The notes: generated by a model not told the origin, from the sequence alone. Positions 9,557-19,072 are shown, counted from the first letter of the stretch. The stretch: 64,000 bases of DNA from Candidatus Pantoea varia (GCF_900115075.1 NZ_FOVG01000003.1:434001-498000); one strand, 5' to 3'. Numbers and translations: made by a program.

Positions 9557-10462
9557 ATGGTGCTTCTGAACGACATCGCACTGTTTGTTGAGGTGGTCAA
9601 AGCACGGAGTTTCAGAGGAGCGGCTGAGGCTTTGGGGATGCCGAACTCCACGCTTTCCCGACGTATCAGTCAGCTTGAGAAAGCTATAGGTCTGCGCCTG
9701 ATGCATCGTACTACGCGCAAGATGGAACTCACCGAAGCTGGTCTGATTTATTACGATCGCTGCCGTCGTATAGTCGATGAGGCCAGGCTTGCGCATGAAC
9801 AACTGGGCCAGATGCTTCTGCAGCCTGGCGGCCAGTTGCGTGTATCGTTATCGGTAGATTTTGCCAGCGTCTTTCTGGCGCCTGTTATTGCCGATTTTTG
9901 CGCACGTTATCCGGACATAAGTTTTGATTTTGATTACACACCCCGTCATGTGGATTTAGTTTCCGAGCCTTTTGACGTTGCCATAAGACTGGGTGAGCCA
10001 GCAGACTCCGGACTTATTGCCCGTAAAATAGCGCGTCTCCACCGTTATCTATTCGCTTCACCGGAATATATAAGGAACCGTGGAGAACCCGCACATCCGG
10101 ATGAGCTTCTTTTGCACGAATGTCTTCCCATGAGCACGGATAACACACCTCACTGGGCGCTTTTCAGGGGGCAGGAGTGTGTTAACGTTCCACTTCAGGG
10201 AAAATTTCTGATGAACAGTGTGGGAATGATCAAGCGCTTTGCAACGCTGAATTTAGGTGTTGGGCTGTTATCGGCTGAACTTGTTCGGGAAGAAGTTAAT
10301 AAGGGAGAACTCGTACAGATTTTACCTGAGTGGCAGGCCTCTGCTGTTTCAGTTTATGCGATAACAGAAACACGACTCTTACCGGCAAAAACGCAGTGCT
10401 TTATTGATTTTCTTAAAGAAAACCTGAACCAGATGATGCTCTCATCTACCAGCAAAACCTGA
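9557..10462 (+). CDS. LysR-family transcriptional regulator
   Basis: A 301-residue LysR protein. The N-terminal winged helix reads FVEVVKARSFRGAAEALGM then STLSRRISQLEKAIG (residues ~9-45), and the C-terminal two-lobed effector domain starts near residue 90. The subgroup with SLSVDFASVFLAPVIADFC and FDVAIRLGEP is like DhcR/YafC-type regulators. The ATG has GGAG seven bases upstream. It is divergent from the isochorismatase/NmrA operon, which by the usual LysR arrangement it controls. Confidence 0.92.
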   Translation: MVLLNDIALFVEVVKARSFRGAAEALGMPNSTLSRRISQLEKAIGLRLMHRTTRKMELTEAGLIYYDRCRRIVDEARLAHEQLGQMLLQPGGQLRVSLSVDFASVFLAPVIADFCARYPDISFDFDYTPRHVDLVSEPFDVAIRLGEPADSGLIARKIARLHRYLFASPEYIRNRGEPAHPDELLLHECLPMSTDNTPHWALFRGQECVNVPLQGKFLMNSVGMIKRFATLNLGVGLLSAELVREEVNKGELVQILPEWQASAVSVYAITETRLLPAKTQCFIDFLKENLNQMMLSSTSKT

Positions 10463-10857
10463 TGGTCGTCAGGCTCAGATGGCGGATCACTTCTGGCACA
10501 TCAGTGCCTGATGCAGGCGCAGTGTTTGCTGGAAGCGACCAGAAAAAGTTTCAACGTTCAAATAACATTATATTGTATTAATCCATCGGGATCGGGACAG
10601 ATAGCTGCGAACTCATGCGGCTGTCCAGAATATTTGTTTTGAAAAGTATGACTGTAACAAAGAATTAATTTATCAACCCCAGCATCACGTGACTTTCTTC
10701 ATAAACGGATTCGATGACCCGTTCGAGACTTATTATCGTTCTGAAATCGATTCACCGCTTGTACTTTAAAAGTGTAAGAATTGATTCTTTGTCGATGATT
10801 TGCACCTGATTTTAGCTACAGTAGAAACCACTCCGATTCAACTCCAATGGTTTTACG
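10463..10857. other. Gene-free stretch
   Basis: About 395 bases with no credible frame. It carries the promoter of the DUF1345 gene downstream; a frame at 10800 overlaps that gene and has no family resemblance. Confidence 0.4.
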
Positions 10858-11517
10858 ATGCCGACATCTTTAACCTCCACGCTTTATGCGCGCTTGCGTC
10901 TGCTGCTCTCTATTACAGCCGGACTCATTTGCTATTTTTTGCTCTCAGCGCATCTTGGGCAGATGCAGCGTTTATTGCTCAGCTGGAACGTCTGGGCCTG
11001 GCTCTATCTCTGTATTCTCTGGTTTCGCATGCTGCGTACCGATGCGGCGGGGATTAAGCGGATTGCTCAGCAACAGGATCAGAGTGCCGCTCTGGTACTC
11101 GGTATTGTGATCGTCGCCTGTATGGTCAGCATTGTCGCCATTATGAGTGAACTTCCCACCCTTAAAGGGCTATCAGACACGCCACGATTGCTGCATCTGC
11201 TGCTCACAGCAATGACGTTGATTGCCTCATGGGCCATGCTGCCCAGCGCGTTTGCGATGCATTATGCCCATCAGCACTACCTCTATCGAAATAACGAGGT
11301 GAGTCCGCTGATCTTCCCGGATAAAACCAGGAATCCTGGCTATTGGGATTTCCTCTACTTCTCCTTCACCATCGCGGTTGCATCGCAAACGGCGGATGTC
11401 GCCACCGGCACCACAGAGATGCGTAAACTGGCGCTGCTGCAGTCTGTAATCTCTTTCATTTTTAATCTGGCTATTCTTGGATTATCGGTGAATGTCGGCG
11501 CTGGATTGCTTAACTAA
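10858..11517 (+). CDS. DUF1345 family inner-membrane protein
   Basis: A 219-residue membrane protein with five or six hydrophobic helices. The hallmark of DUF1345 is the C-terminal half: HYAHQHYLY, then a PGYWDFLYFSFTIAVASQTADV segment, then the final helix IFNLAILGLSVNVGAGLL. The FSFTIAVASQTADV stretch resembles a pore loop of potassium channels, which has been noted for this family, but its function is not known. It stands alone. Confidence 0.85.
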   Translation: MPTSLTSTLYARLRLLLSITAGLICYFLLSAHLGQMQRLLLSWNVWAWLYLCILWFRMLRTDAAGIKRIAQQQDQSAALVLGIVIVACMVSIVAIMSELPTLKGLSDTPRLLHLLLTAMTLIASWAMLPSAFAMHYAHQHYLYRNNEVSPLIFPDKTRNPGYWDFLYFSFTIAVASQTADVATGTTEMRKLALLQSVISFIFNLAILGLSVNVGAGLLN

Positions 11518-11705
11518 GCTGTTTTATGCATCGACAGACGGGCATCGTTTACCTTTCTTTCCCATCTGAAACCATCTGGTCACTTATCGTGATTATAACA
11601 ATGTGTAATAAGGTGTTATCAGCCTCTTCAACAGACACTTGTTGCCGTGTAAGTTCCTAAGTGTCTTACGCTTGTTGTCCCCATAATCCGATAAGGAGAA
11701 AGAGA

Positions 11706-12194
11706 GTGAAAACAACTGCAATGGTCACGACCAGTCTGTTAATGCTGATGAGCAGTGTTCATGCTGAAGGTCTGACGACATCGGCAGATGGTAAAAATCT
11801 CAACGTCAGTTTCGGCCAGCCCACCATCAAACAGGTGCTGCACTACCGTAAAATGTATGACAAAAAGCCGTTCCCGGATGCTGAGATTTATTATTACGAC
11901 AACGGTACCTATAAGATCATTTCTCAGGGCGAAAACCATTACGGCGTTTACGTCATGCAGGGCAAGTTTGATGATGAAACCTTCACCGTGCGTTTTATCT
12001 CGCTGCCTTCTGCTGACTGGGGCAATAAAACGGCCTTTCACCAGCTAACCTTTATCAAAAATGAAAAACAGAACGTCTTTATTCAGAACGCCATTGTTGA
12101 TACCGGCGAAGCCATCGCGCAGCAGAACGGCACCTATACTCAGGAAAAAAATACCGTAACCAATCCGGTTGCCACCCACTGGAAAAACAAATAA
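11706..12194 (+). CDS. Predicted periplasmic protein of unknown function
   Basis: About 162 residues. I chose the GTG at 11706 because AAGGAG lies eight bases upstream and the product then starts with a clean Sec signal peptide (VKTTAMVTTSLLMLMS, cleavage near SVHA/EG). A longer frame from 11661 would put charged residues in front. The mature part is beta-rich with many aromatic residues (DAEIYYYDNGTYKII, HYGVYVMQGKFDDETFTVRF), suggesting a small beta-barrel or lipocalin-like fold, but I recognise no family. It precedes fetAB by 190 bases, with no sign of an operon. Confidence 0.7.
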   Translation: MKTTAMVTTSLLMLMSSVHAEGLTTSADGKNLNVSFGQPTIKQVLHYRKMYDKKPFPDAEIYYYDNGTYKIISQGENHYGVYVMQGKFDDETFTVRFISLPSADWGNKTAFHQLTFIKNEKQNVFIQNAIVDTGEAIAQQNGTYTQEKNTVTNPVATHWKNK

Positions 12195-12384
12195 TTGTCG
12201 GGTGGCAGCGTGCCTGCCGCCCTGGTTTAACCCTCCCGCTTTTCGCGCATGGCTGAGCTAATTCAGTCATTTTTTGACTCAGAAGATGAATAGCCTCACT
12301 GAAATGCCTTATCGTATGTCTCGCAGTGCCTGGTTCTGCCTGCTAAAAAACCCCATCGCTCTTCAAAGGTCCTGAGGCGTATAT

Positions 12385-13053
12385 ATGGACAATGCTTTGC
12401 CCCTGCTGGATGTGCAGGATGTCGCTTTTTCAGTCGGGGACCGTCAGCTACTGCGACCGGTCTCTCTGCTGTTACATCAGGGCGATTGCGTCTTACTGAC
12501 TGGCCCATCCGGCAGCGGAAAAAGCACATTCCTGAAAATCCTTGCTTCACTCATTTCACCGACTTCCGGGCAACTCTTTTTCAGGAACTGTGACATCACC
12601 ACACTGAAATCAGAGGCGTATCGCCAGCAGGTGTCGTACTGCTTTCAGACGCCGCAGCTGTTTGGTCAGACGGTTTATGACAATCTGGCGCTGCCCTGGC
12701 AGATTCGCCGTCTGAAACCTCAGCAGGATAAACTGGTGGCTGCGCTGGAAAGCGTAAACCTTTCTCCGGACATGCTGAATAAGTCGGTGGAACAACTTTC
12801 AGGCGGGGAAAAGCAGCGTGTCGGACTGCTCCGCAACCTGCAGTTTATGCCTGAAGTTCTGTTACTGGATGAAGTCACCAGCGCCCTGGATGAAGAGAAC
12901 CGGCTGGCCGTACTGTCATTGATTAACCGGATCTCAGCGGAAGAGAAGGTAGCCGTGGTGCGGATCAGCCATGATGTTAATGATATTGAGCAGGCAGAGC
13001 AGGTGCTTCGCCTTGAGCCACCAGCAAAGGAGAATGCGCGTGAATCAGCATAA
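12385..13053 (+). CDS. fetA: Iron export ABC transporter, ATP-binding subunit FetA
   Basis: A 222-residue ABC ATPase matching E. coli FetA (YbbL): Walker A GPSGSGKST (residues ~37-45), Q-loop SYCFQTPQLFG, signature LSGGEKQR and Walker B VLLLDEVTSALDE. With FetB it forms an iron exporter that protects against peroxide and iron stress. The 3' end overlaps fetB by 14 bases, so the subunits are coupled. The segment TVYDNLALPWQIR is nearly the same as in the E. coli protein, which makes the identification firm. Confidence 0.93.
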   Translation: MDNALPLLDVQDVAFSVGDRQLLRPVSLLLHQGDCVLLTGPSGSGKSTFLKILASLISPTSGQLFFRNCDITTLKSEAYRQQVSYCFQTPQLFGQTVYDNLALPWQIRRLKPQQDKLVAALESVNLSPDMLNKSVEQLSGGEKQRVGLLRNLQFMPEVLLLDEVTSALDEENRLAVLSLINRISAEEKVAVVRISHDVNDIEQAEQVLRLEPPAKENARESA

Positions 13054-13798
13054 TATCAGTGACACTTCTCTGATGCTGTCGCTGACGCTGGTCGTTATCG
13101 CGCTGCTTATCAGCCAGAAAGAAAAGCTCGGTATGGGCAAAGATATTATCTGGAGTGTCTGTCGGGCGATTATTCAGCTGGTCATCGTTGGCTTTGTGCT
13201 GAAGTCAATTTTCGACGTCAATAACAGCTGGCTGACAGTGCTGATGGTGCTGTTTATCTGCGTGAATGCCGCCATCAACGCACGCAAGCGCGGCCGGAAT
13301 ATTGATAATGCCTTTGCGATATCGTTTGTCGCTATCTTCAGTGGCACAGTTATCACCCTGACTATTCTGGTGCTGAGCGGTGCTATAGCATTCGTGCCGA
13401 TGCAGGTCATTCCCATCTCAGGCATGATCGCCGGTAATGCCATGGTGGCGGTGGGGCTCTGTTACAGCAATCTGAACCAGCGCTTCAGTGATAATCAGCA
13501 GAAAATTATGGAGATGCTCAGCCTGGGTGCTTCAGTGAAGCTGTCGTCCGCACGTATTATCGCCGACAGTATTCGTACCGCGATGATCCCGACCGTGGAT
13601 GCCGCCAAAACCGTCGGGCTGGTCAGCCTGCCGGGCATGATGTCAGGACTGATCTTCGCCGGAATCGATCCGCTCAAAGCGATTAAGTATCAGATTATGG
13701 TCACGTTTATGCTGATAGGCACCGCCAGTCTGTCAACGATCATCGCGGTCTACTTATCCTATCGGCGTTTTTATAATGCCAGGGCGCAGCTGAAATAA
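13040..13798 (+). CDS. fetB: Iron export ABC transporter, permease FetB
   Basis: A 252-residue membrane permease (UPF0014) with about seven helices. It shares long blocks with E. coli FetB, such as FVPMQVIPISGMIAGNAMV and LVSLPGMMSGLIFAGIDP. I placed the start at the GTG at 13040 because AAAGGAGA precedes it at good distance and the homolog starts at the same residue (V/M-N-x-H-N-I). An ATG two codons earlier is too close to the site, and a much longer frame from 12971 runs into fetA. It is the membrane half of the FetAB exporter. Confidence 0.93.
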   Translation: MNQHNISDTSLMLSLTLVVIALLISQKEKLGMGKDIIWSVCRAIIQLVIVGFVLKSIFDVNNSWLTVLMVLFICVNAAINARKRGRNIDNAFAISFVAIFSGTVITLTILVLSGAIAFVPMQVIPISGMIAGNAMVAVGLCYSNLNQRFSDNQQKIMEMLSLGASVKLSSARIIADSIRTAMIPTVDAAKTVGLVSLPGMMSGLIFAGIDPLKAIKYQIMVTFMLIGTASLSTIIAVYLSYRRFYNARAQLK

Positions 13799-13863
13799 CG
13801 GACAGATCGCTGGATGAGTGATACTGATTTGTCGATCTGAACGTTACCGCTTGTCAGAAAAGT

Positions 13864-13920
13864 CAGTCTGCTATCAGACGGCGCTCGACTCATCGTGAGC
13901 GCTTAGTGGGTAGCAGACTG
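13864..13920. repeat. Nested inverted repeat at the fetB/pseudogene junction
   Basis: The outer arms CAGTCTGCTA and TAGCAGACTG (10 bp, perfect) enclose an inner stem GCGCTC/GAGCGC. There is no T run, so it is not a plain terminator. It sits directly before the point where the truncated hydrolase frame begins, so it may mark a rearrangement end. Confidence 0.5.
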
Positions 13921-13939
13921 CTGAGGGGATAATTCATAA

Positions 13940-14632
13940 ATACTGTGGGGATTTGGCCGCTCTTCTAAGCCTGCAGACGAACCTAATCATGCTGGTTCTT
14001 CTAAACGCGCCAAAGCAAAAGATTGTATTGAGTTGATGAGCCAGTTGGGTTTTGAGAATTTTGCGATAGTGGGACATGACAGAGGAAGTTACACCGCTTA
14101 CAGAGCCGCACTTGATTACCCGGAACGAATCACACGACTCGCCGTACTGGACTGTATCCCCATACTTGAAGCGCTCAACCGCTGCAATGATAAGTTTGCC
14201 CGACAGTGGTATCACTGGTTTTTCTTTGCTCAGCCAGAAAAACCAGAGCGGGCAATCTTAGCTGATCCAGACATGTGGTATGGAGGCCAGCCTGAAACAA
14301 TGGGAGACGAGGAGTACGTTGAATTCAGGCGCGCCATACATGATCCGGAGACGGTACATGGAATGATCGAAGATTATCGCGCCGGTCTTTCCATAGACAA
14401 AGAGCATGAGCTTTACGATCGTCAGAAGGGGCGACAGATTACCTGCCCGACGCTCTGTTTATGGTCAAAGTATGATGATCTGGAGGATATTTATGGTGAT
14501 GTACTGGGCATCTGGAAATTATGGGCGCAGGATGTTCGGGGTCATGCGATAGCCAGCGGCCACCCTATGGCTGAAGAGGCCCCGGAAAAAGTTACAGCTG
14601 AACTCCGGCATTTTTTATCGCATGAGAGCTAA
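13940..14632 (+). pseudogene. Haloacetate dehalogenase-like alpha/beta hydrolase, 5'-truncated
   Basis: The frame is open from 13940 and reads straight into family-typical sequence: GFGRSSKPADEPNH, then IVGHDRGSYTAYRAALDYPERI with the nucleophile in GHDRG (an Asp, as in haloacetate dehalogenases and epoxide hydrolases), a cap region, LCLWSKYDDLEDIYG, and the catalytic His in SGHPMAEEAPE. The first ~80-90 residues of the fold (N-terminal strands, oxyanion HG motif) are absent, and an in-frame TAA stands at 13937. The sequence before it, with a nested inverted repeat, shows no trace of the missing part. An internal TTG/ATG at 14033-14036 could give a 199-residue product but it would lack the core sheet. 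I infer a deletion remnant. Confidence 0.8.
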
Positions 14633-14713
14633 CATTCTCGTTTCTGGCTGGTAAAACCCCTCAGTTCAGAACGACGGGTAAAAACATCACGCAAGAAAAA
14701 ATTAATTTACCAG

Positions 14714-14920
14714 TTATATCAATGTTTCATCCGGGCTCTTATTTTTTATCAAAAAACGGCTGCCTATCTTCTCTATTATCGTATTTTTTCCTTTCCACTC
14801 ATTGAAAAGCACAAAAAACTCATCAGCACTGATATCAAAATCGATTAGTACGCCTTTATAATTCCCGCTGGTTAACTTAAGACGTGCTTCATTGAGGGTA
14901 TAAGCCTTCACTGTTTTCAT
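14714..14920 (-). CDS. Small hypothetical protein, 68 aa
   Basis: It starts MKTVKAYTLNEARLKLTSG and has alternating alpha and beta character with a basic, hydrophobic C-terminal part. There is no signal peptide. A short AGG lies nine bases before the ATG. It is AT-rich relative to its neighbours. I recognise no family, and it stands alone between the hydrolase pseudogene and a long gene-free stretch. Confidence 0.45.
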   Translation of the reverse strand: MKTVKAYTLNEARLKLTSGNYKGVLIDFDISADEFFVLFNEWKGKNTIIEKIGSRFLIKNKSPDETLI

Positions 14921-15325
14921 GATGAGCCTGCAATCAGTTATTACATGGGTGAAGTAGATTCATACCATGATCTTTTTTTCTTAACACCCATAAGGATGTA
15001 AAAAAAATTGATGTTTCATTACAGTTAATGTACCGCTCATATTTTTTGCGAAATCCTAAGCTGCCTTGCGTGTGTCCGTATTCATAGGCTGAGAATTATT
15101 TCACGCGTGACAGGGGTTATCATGATTACCCGTAATCGTTGCCCTTGCGCCCGAACGACATGCGATATTGCTGATAATCCATAGGTTTTACTATCACGCG
15201 CACAAAATACTCAAGGGGGTTAACAGGCGCAGCACATTTCGTTTACACGGTTGTAGTGAGCTTGATTATTATTTTCTCGTCACAGATAAGACGTTTTCTA
15301 ACCCAACATGTGAAGGATTATAACT
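14921..15325. other. Gene-free stretch
   Basis: About 405 AT-rich bases separating a minus-strand small gene from a plus-strand small secreted protein. It must hold both promoters; I see no further structure I can support. Confidence 0.4.
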
Positions 15326-15541
15326 ATGAAAACTGTAAATAAATGGTCACTTGCTGCTGTCACCGCTCTCTCTCTGATCTCTTTTGGCAGCGTAGCTCAG
15401 ACTATTTCTGCTACCTCGTTAACCATGGATGGCGCGCAGGCAAAAATTTCTGCTCAGGCCCATGCTCAGAATGAGCAGTATAAAATCCTGGAAGCGAGTA
15501 CCAACAATCGCGTGCACATGACGGCTGAGCTTTACAAATAA
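15326..15541 (+). CDS. Small secreted DUF1471 (YdgH/BhsA/McbA-like) protein
   Basis: Seventy-one residues. An N-terminal Sec signal peptide (MKTVNKWSLAAVTALSLISF, cleavage near SVAQ) is followed by a ~45-residue mature part. Its end, YKILEASTNNRVHMTAELYK, matches the last strand of the DUF1471 fold found in BhsA, McbA, YhcN and YdgH, which are stress- and biofilm-related periplasmic or outer-membrane proteins. The mature part is at the short end for the family. GAAGGA lies upstream of the ATG. It is a single gene. Confidence 0.72.
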   Translation: MKTVNKWSLAAVTALSLISFGSVAQTISATSLTMDGAQAKISAQAHAQNEQYKILEASTNNRVHMTAELYK

Positions 15542-15797
15542 AACCGCTTTGTCAGATAAAATCTCCGATAAAGCAACGGCAACATTAACGCCGGTTACTT
15601 AAGGTGATCGGCGTTAATGAATTTTATTTTCCTGTCGCTATTTCTGATATCCCCTCTTAAAAAGTCCGGCACTAACCTGCAGTAACAAAAAATTAATATT
15701 AAAAGCATTTTGGTCAACGATGCGTTTAATGAGCCTGCCTGATAATCCATTCTTGCATTAATTTTTTCACTCCCGCGATGAGTAAAAGAGAGAGCCT

Positions 15798-17534
15798 ATG
15801 AACTTCAGGTTTACGATGCTTGCTGCCAACCGGCGTTTAATGCCCAACGCCTGGGATGTTGTGGCATTCCCGCTGATCATCGGCCTGATAGCGATGGCGG
15901 TGGTTGGTTTTGATCAAACGTTGTTGCCGATTGAAAGTTTAAAAACCCACGTTATTTCGCTCAACCCCGAACATTTACCCGACTACGCTCTGAGAACCAC
16001 GTTGCGCATGCTGGTGGCCATGCTGGCCTCACTGGTATTCAGCCTGATTTACGGCACGCTGGCCGCCAAAAGCCGTCGTGCTGAAAAAATACTGGTACCC
16101 ATTCTCGATATCCTGCAATCCGTTCCGGTGCTGGGCTATATCTCTTTTACCGTGACGTTCTTTATTGCGCTGTTTCCGGGGCAGGTGCTGGGCGTTGAGC
16201 TGGCAGCGATCTTCGCTCTGTTCACCAGCCAGGCCTGGAACATGACCTTCAGCTTCTATCAGTCGTTACGCACCGTACCTGAGGATTTGGTGGAGGTTTC
16301 CCGTAGTTTTCATCTGACTGCCTGGCAACGCTTCTGGAAACTGGAAGTGCCTTTCGCCGTTCCGGGGCTGATCTGGAACATGATGATGTCGATGTCAGGT
16401 GGCTGGTTCTTCATCGTGGCCTCCGAAGCGATAACCGTGGGCAATAATGCCTATACGCTGCCCGGCGTGGGCGGCTATCTGGCTCAGGCTATTCTGCATA
16501 AAGATATTCACGCCGTAGGCTGGGTGTTGCTCACTATGGTGATTGTGATTCTGGCGTATGATCAATTGCTCTTCAGGCCACTGGTGGCGTGGGCTGACAG
16601 GTTCCGGATGGAAAATACCCGTTCCGAGCGCGCGCCGACATCCTGGGTACGCGACCTGATCCGCCGGACACGGCTGATTCAGCAGGTAATCAAACCGCTC
16701 CGTCTGCTGTTTTCAACGGTTGCGCGTATCTCCTGGCGCTGGCCTGTCGGCAGGACGGCCCCGCTGAAAAAAAACATCAAAACTGCCTCACGCCCGGCAG
16801 ACCTTTTCTGGGGCGTCCTGGTCATCAGCGTCACCCTGTACGTCGGCTACCGGGTGCTTGCCTATATGCATGGCGGGATCACTTTGGACGACATCAGTCA
16901 TGTCTTTATCGCGGGACTGATTACGCTATTACGCGTGACCCTGCTGATTATCATTTCGTCACTCATATGGGTGCCCCTGGGCGTGATGATCGGTCTGCGG
17001 CCTGCGCTGGCAGCGAAAATTCAGCCCGTTGCCCAGTTCCTGGCGGCGTTCCCGGCAAATCTGATGTTCCCGGTTTTCGTCATCGTGATTGTTCATTTTG
17101 ATCTTAATCCGGACATCTGGCTCTCACCGCTGATCATACTGGGTACGCAATGGTACATCCTGTTCAACGTTATCGCGGGCACCATGGCGTTTCCTAACGA
17201 CTACAAAGAAGCCGCGGCCAATTTCCACATCCGTGGCTGGCAATGGTGGCGCCAGGTGATGCTGCCAGCCATTTTTCCTTACTACATAACAGGCGCTATC
17301 ACAGCGTCGGGCGGGGCGTGGAACGCCAGTATCGTATCGGAATTCGTGCAGTGGGGAAGCACCCAGGTTAAAGCTCACGGCCTGGGCGCCTATATCGCGC
17401 AGATGACGGTCGCCGGGGATTTTCCAAAAATCATCCTGGGCATCGCCGTCATGTCGCTGTTTGTCACGCTGTTCAATCGTCTGCTGTGGCGGCCTTTGTA
17501 CAGATTTGCTGAATCAAAATATCGCGCGAACTAA
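15798..17534 (+). CDS. Fused double permease of a NitT/TauT-type ABC transporter
   Basis: A 578-residue inner-membrane protein made of two binding-protein-dependent permease domains in tandem. Each has the cytoplasmic EAA loop that docks on the ATPase: EVSRSFHLTAWQRFWKLEVP near residue 170 and EAAANFHIRGWQWWRQVMLP near residue 475. The halves are joined by a basic linker (residues ~270-330). This is the fused permease seen in some nitrate/sulfonate/bicarbonate-type systems. The next gene, nine bases on, is the ATPase. No periplasmic binding protein is encoded nearby, so the substrate is open. GAGAGAG precedes the ATG. Confidence 0.88.
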   Translation: MNFRFTMLAANRRLMPNAWDVVAFPLIIGLIAMAVVGFDQTLLPIESLKTHVISLNPEHLPDYALRTTLRMLVAMLASLVFSLIYGTLAAKSRRAEKILVPILDILQSVPVLGYISFTVTFFIALFPGQVLGVELAAIFALFTSQAWNMTFSFYQSLRTVPEDLVEVSRSFHLTAWQRFWKLEVPFAVPGLIWNMMMSMSGGWFFIVASEAITVGNNAYTLPGVGGYLAQAILHKDIHAVGWVLLTMVIVILAYDQLLFRPLVAWADRFRMENTRSERAPTSWVRDLIRRTRLIQQVIKPLRLLFSTVARISWRWPVGRTAPLKKNIKTASRPADLFWGVLVISVTLYVGYRVLAYMHGGITLDDISHVFIAGLITLLRVTLLIIISSLIWVPLGVMIGLRPALAAKIQPVAQFLAAFPANLMFPVFVIVIVHFDLNPDIWLSPLIILGTQWYILFNVIAGTMAFPNDYKEAAANFHIRGWQWWRQVMLPAIFPYYITGAITASGGAWNASIVSEFVQWGSTQVKAHGLGAYIAQMTVAGDFPKIILGIAVMSLFVTLFNRLLWRPLYRFAESKYRAN

Positions 17535-17542
17535 GGAGATTT

Positions 17543-18877
17543 ATGATGACAAACAGCCACGCATTGCAGAATGCAGACGAGCCAAAAACAAAAGGAAGCA
17601 CCGCTGTCCTCTCTGTAAAAGGAATTAAACACGGCTACGCGACCAATCATGAAGAGATGCTCATCCTCGATGATGTCAATCTCACCCTGAAGGAAGGCGA
17701 GATCGTGGGTTTGCTCGGGCGGTCAGGCTCAGGTAAATCGACTTTACTGCGTATCATCTCGGGTCTGATCAGTCCGGGTGCAGGTGCCGTTAACTATCTC
17801 GGCAAGCCGCTTAACGGTCCGGCCAAAGGGGTGGCAATGGTATTCCAGACCTTTGCGCTGTTTCCCTGGCTGACCGTTTTGCAGAATGTGGAGGCCGGAC
17901 TGGAGGCGCTGGGTGTTAACGCACCGGACCGTAGAAAACGCGCCCTGGCTGCCATAGATTTAATCGGTCTGGATGGGTATGAAAACGCCTACCCCCGGGA
18001 ATTGTCCGGAGGCATGCGTCAGCGTGTGGGTTTTGCGCGCGCGCTGGTGGTTGACCCGGTGCTGTTGCTGATGGATGAGCCTTTTTCGGCCCTCGATGTA
18101 CTGACGGCTGAAACGCTGCGTACTGACTTACTCGATTTGTGGAATGAGGGCCAGATGCCGATGAAGTCGGTGCTCATCGTCACGCATAACATTGAAGAAG
18201 CCGTATTTATGTGTGACAGGATTCTGGTGTTATCCTCCAACCCTGGGCGCATCATGGCCGAGATCACGGTGCCGTTTAAGCACCCGCGTAATCGATTGGA
18301 TCCGGCCTTCCGCCGTCTGGTCGATGAGGTCTATACGCGGATGACGGCCAAATCGGTTAATGATCCTGTGAAAAAGAGCCTGACGTTAGGCACCCGACTG
18401 CCTCAGGTATCGACCAACATCATAGCCGGTCTGATTGAAACGCTTGCGGCGGAACCGTATCACGGCAGGGCGGATATGCCGGAAGTGGCGCGTTCACTGC
18501 ATCTCGAAGTGGATGAATTATTTCCGATTGCAGAGGTGCTTCAGGCCCTGGGATTTGCCGATGTCAGCGAAGGGGATATCATCCTGACACCCCCTGCACG
18601 GATCTTTGCCGGGGCAGATACACAGCCACGTAAAGTGATGTTCGCGTCTCACCTGTTGCGCTATGTCCCCCTTGCGGCGCTGATAAAAAATGTCCTTGAT
18701 GAACGTCCCGGACACCGTGCGCCACGTCTGCGCTTTGAGCAGGAGCTGGAAGACTTCCTCTCTGACGGTGCCGCTGAAGAGACGTTGAACAGCGTGATTA
18801 ACTGGGGACGATACGCTGAGATATTTTCCTACAATGACCAGACTGAGATCTTCAGCCTGGAGGATGTGGAGTTCTGA
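17543..18877 (+). CDS. NitT/TauT-type ABC ATPase with C-terminal AAA-associated domain
   Basis: A 444-residue protein. Residues ~20-270 are an ABC ATPase of the nitrate/taurine group (Walker A GRSGSGKST, signature LSGGMRQR, Walker B LLLMDEPFSALD, H-loop VTHNIEEAV). Residues ~285-440 are an extra domain of the AAA-associated C-terminal type (PF09821), which occurs fused to such ATPases and is thought to be regulatory. The ribosome binding site AAGGAG overlaps the permease stop codon, so the two genes form one unit. A strong terminator follows. Confidence 0.88.
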   Translation: MMTNSHALQNADEPKTKGSTAVLSVKGIKHGYATNHEEMLILDDVNLTLKEGEIVGLLGRSGSGKSTLLRIISGLISPGAGAVNYLGKPLNGPAKGVAMVFQTFALFPWLTVLQNVEAGLEALGVNAPDRRKRALAAIDLIGLDGYENAYPRELSGGMRQRVGFARALVVDPVLLLMDEPFSALDVLTAETLRTDLLDLWNEGQMPMKSVLIVTHNIEEAVFMCDRILVLSSNPGRIMAEITVPFKHPRNRLDPAFRRLVDEVYTRMTAKSVNDPVKKSLTLGTRLPQVSTNIIAGLIETLAAEPYHGRADMPEVARSLHLEVDELFPIAEVLQALGFADVSEGDIILTPPARIFAGADTQPRKVMFASHLLRYVPLAALIKNVLDERPGHRAPRLRFEQELEDFLSDGAAEETLNSVINWGRYAEIFSYNDQTEIFSLEDVEF

Positions 18878-18919
18878 GAGCTTATCAGGCGTATTACGCC
18901 TGTGTTATGGCGAAGCGGT

Positions 18920-18956
18920 GGCCGGAGAAGTTGTCGATGAACTCCGGCTTTTTTTG
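18920..18956 (+). terminator. Terminator of the NitT/TauT-type ABC operon
   Basis: The stem GCCGGAG/CTCCGGC with a 14-base loop is followed by TTTTTTT. It lies 43 bases after the ATPase stop codon. Confidence 0.8.
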
Positions 18957-19072
18957 TCACCAGAGATCAGCATCTGGACAGTACGCAATTTATCAATATT
19001 CCCGATATTAAATCTCTGCTTATTCGTTGTCATGTTATGGTTAAAAGCCATCTACAACATGAGGATAGCGAC

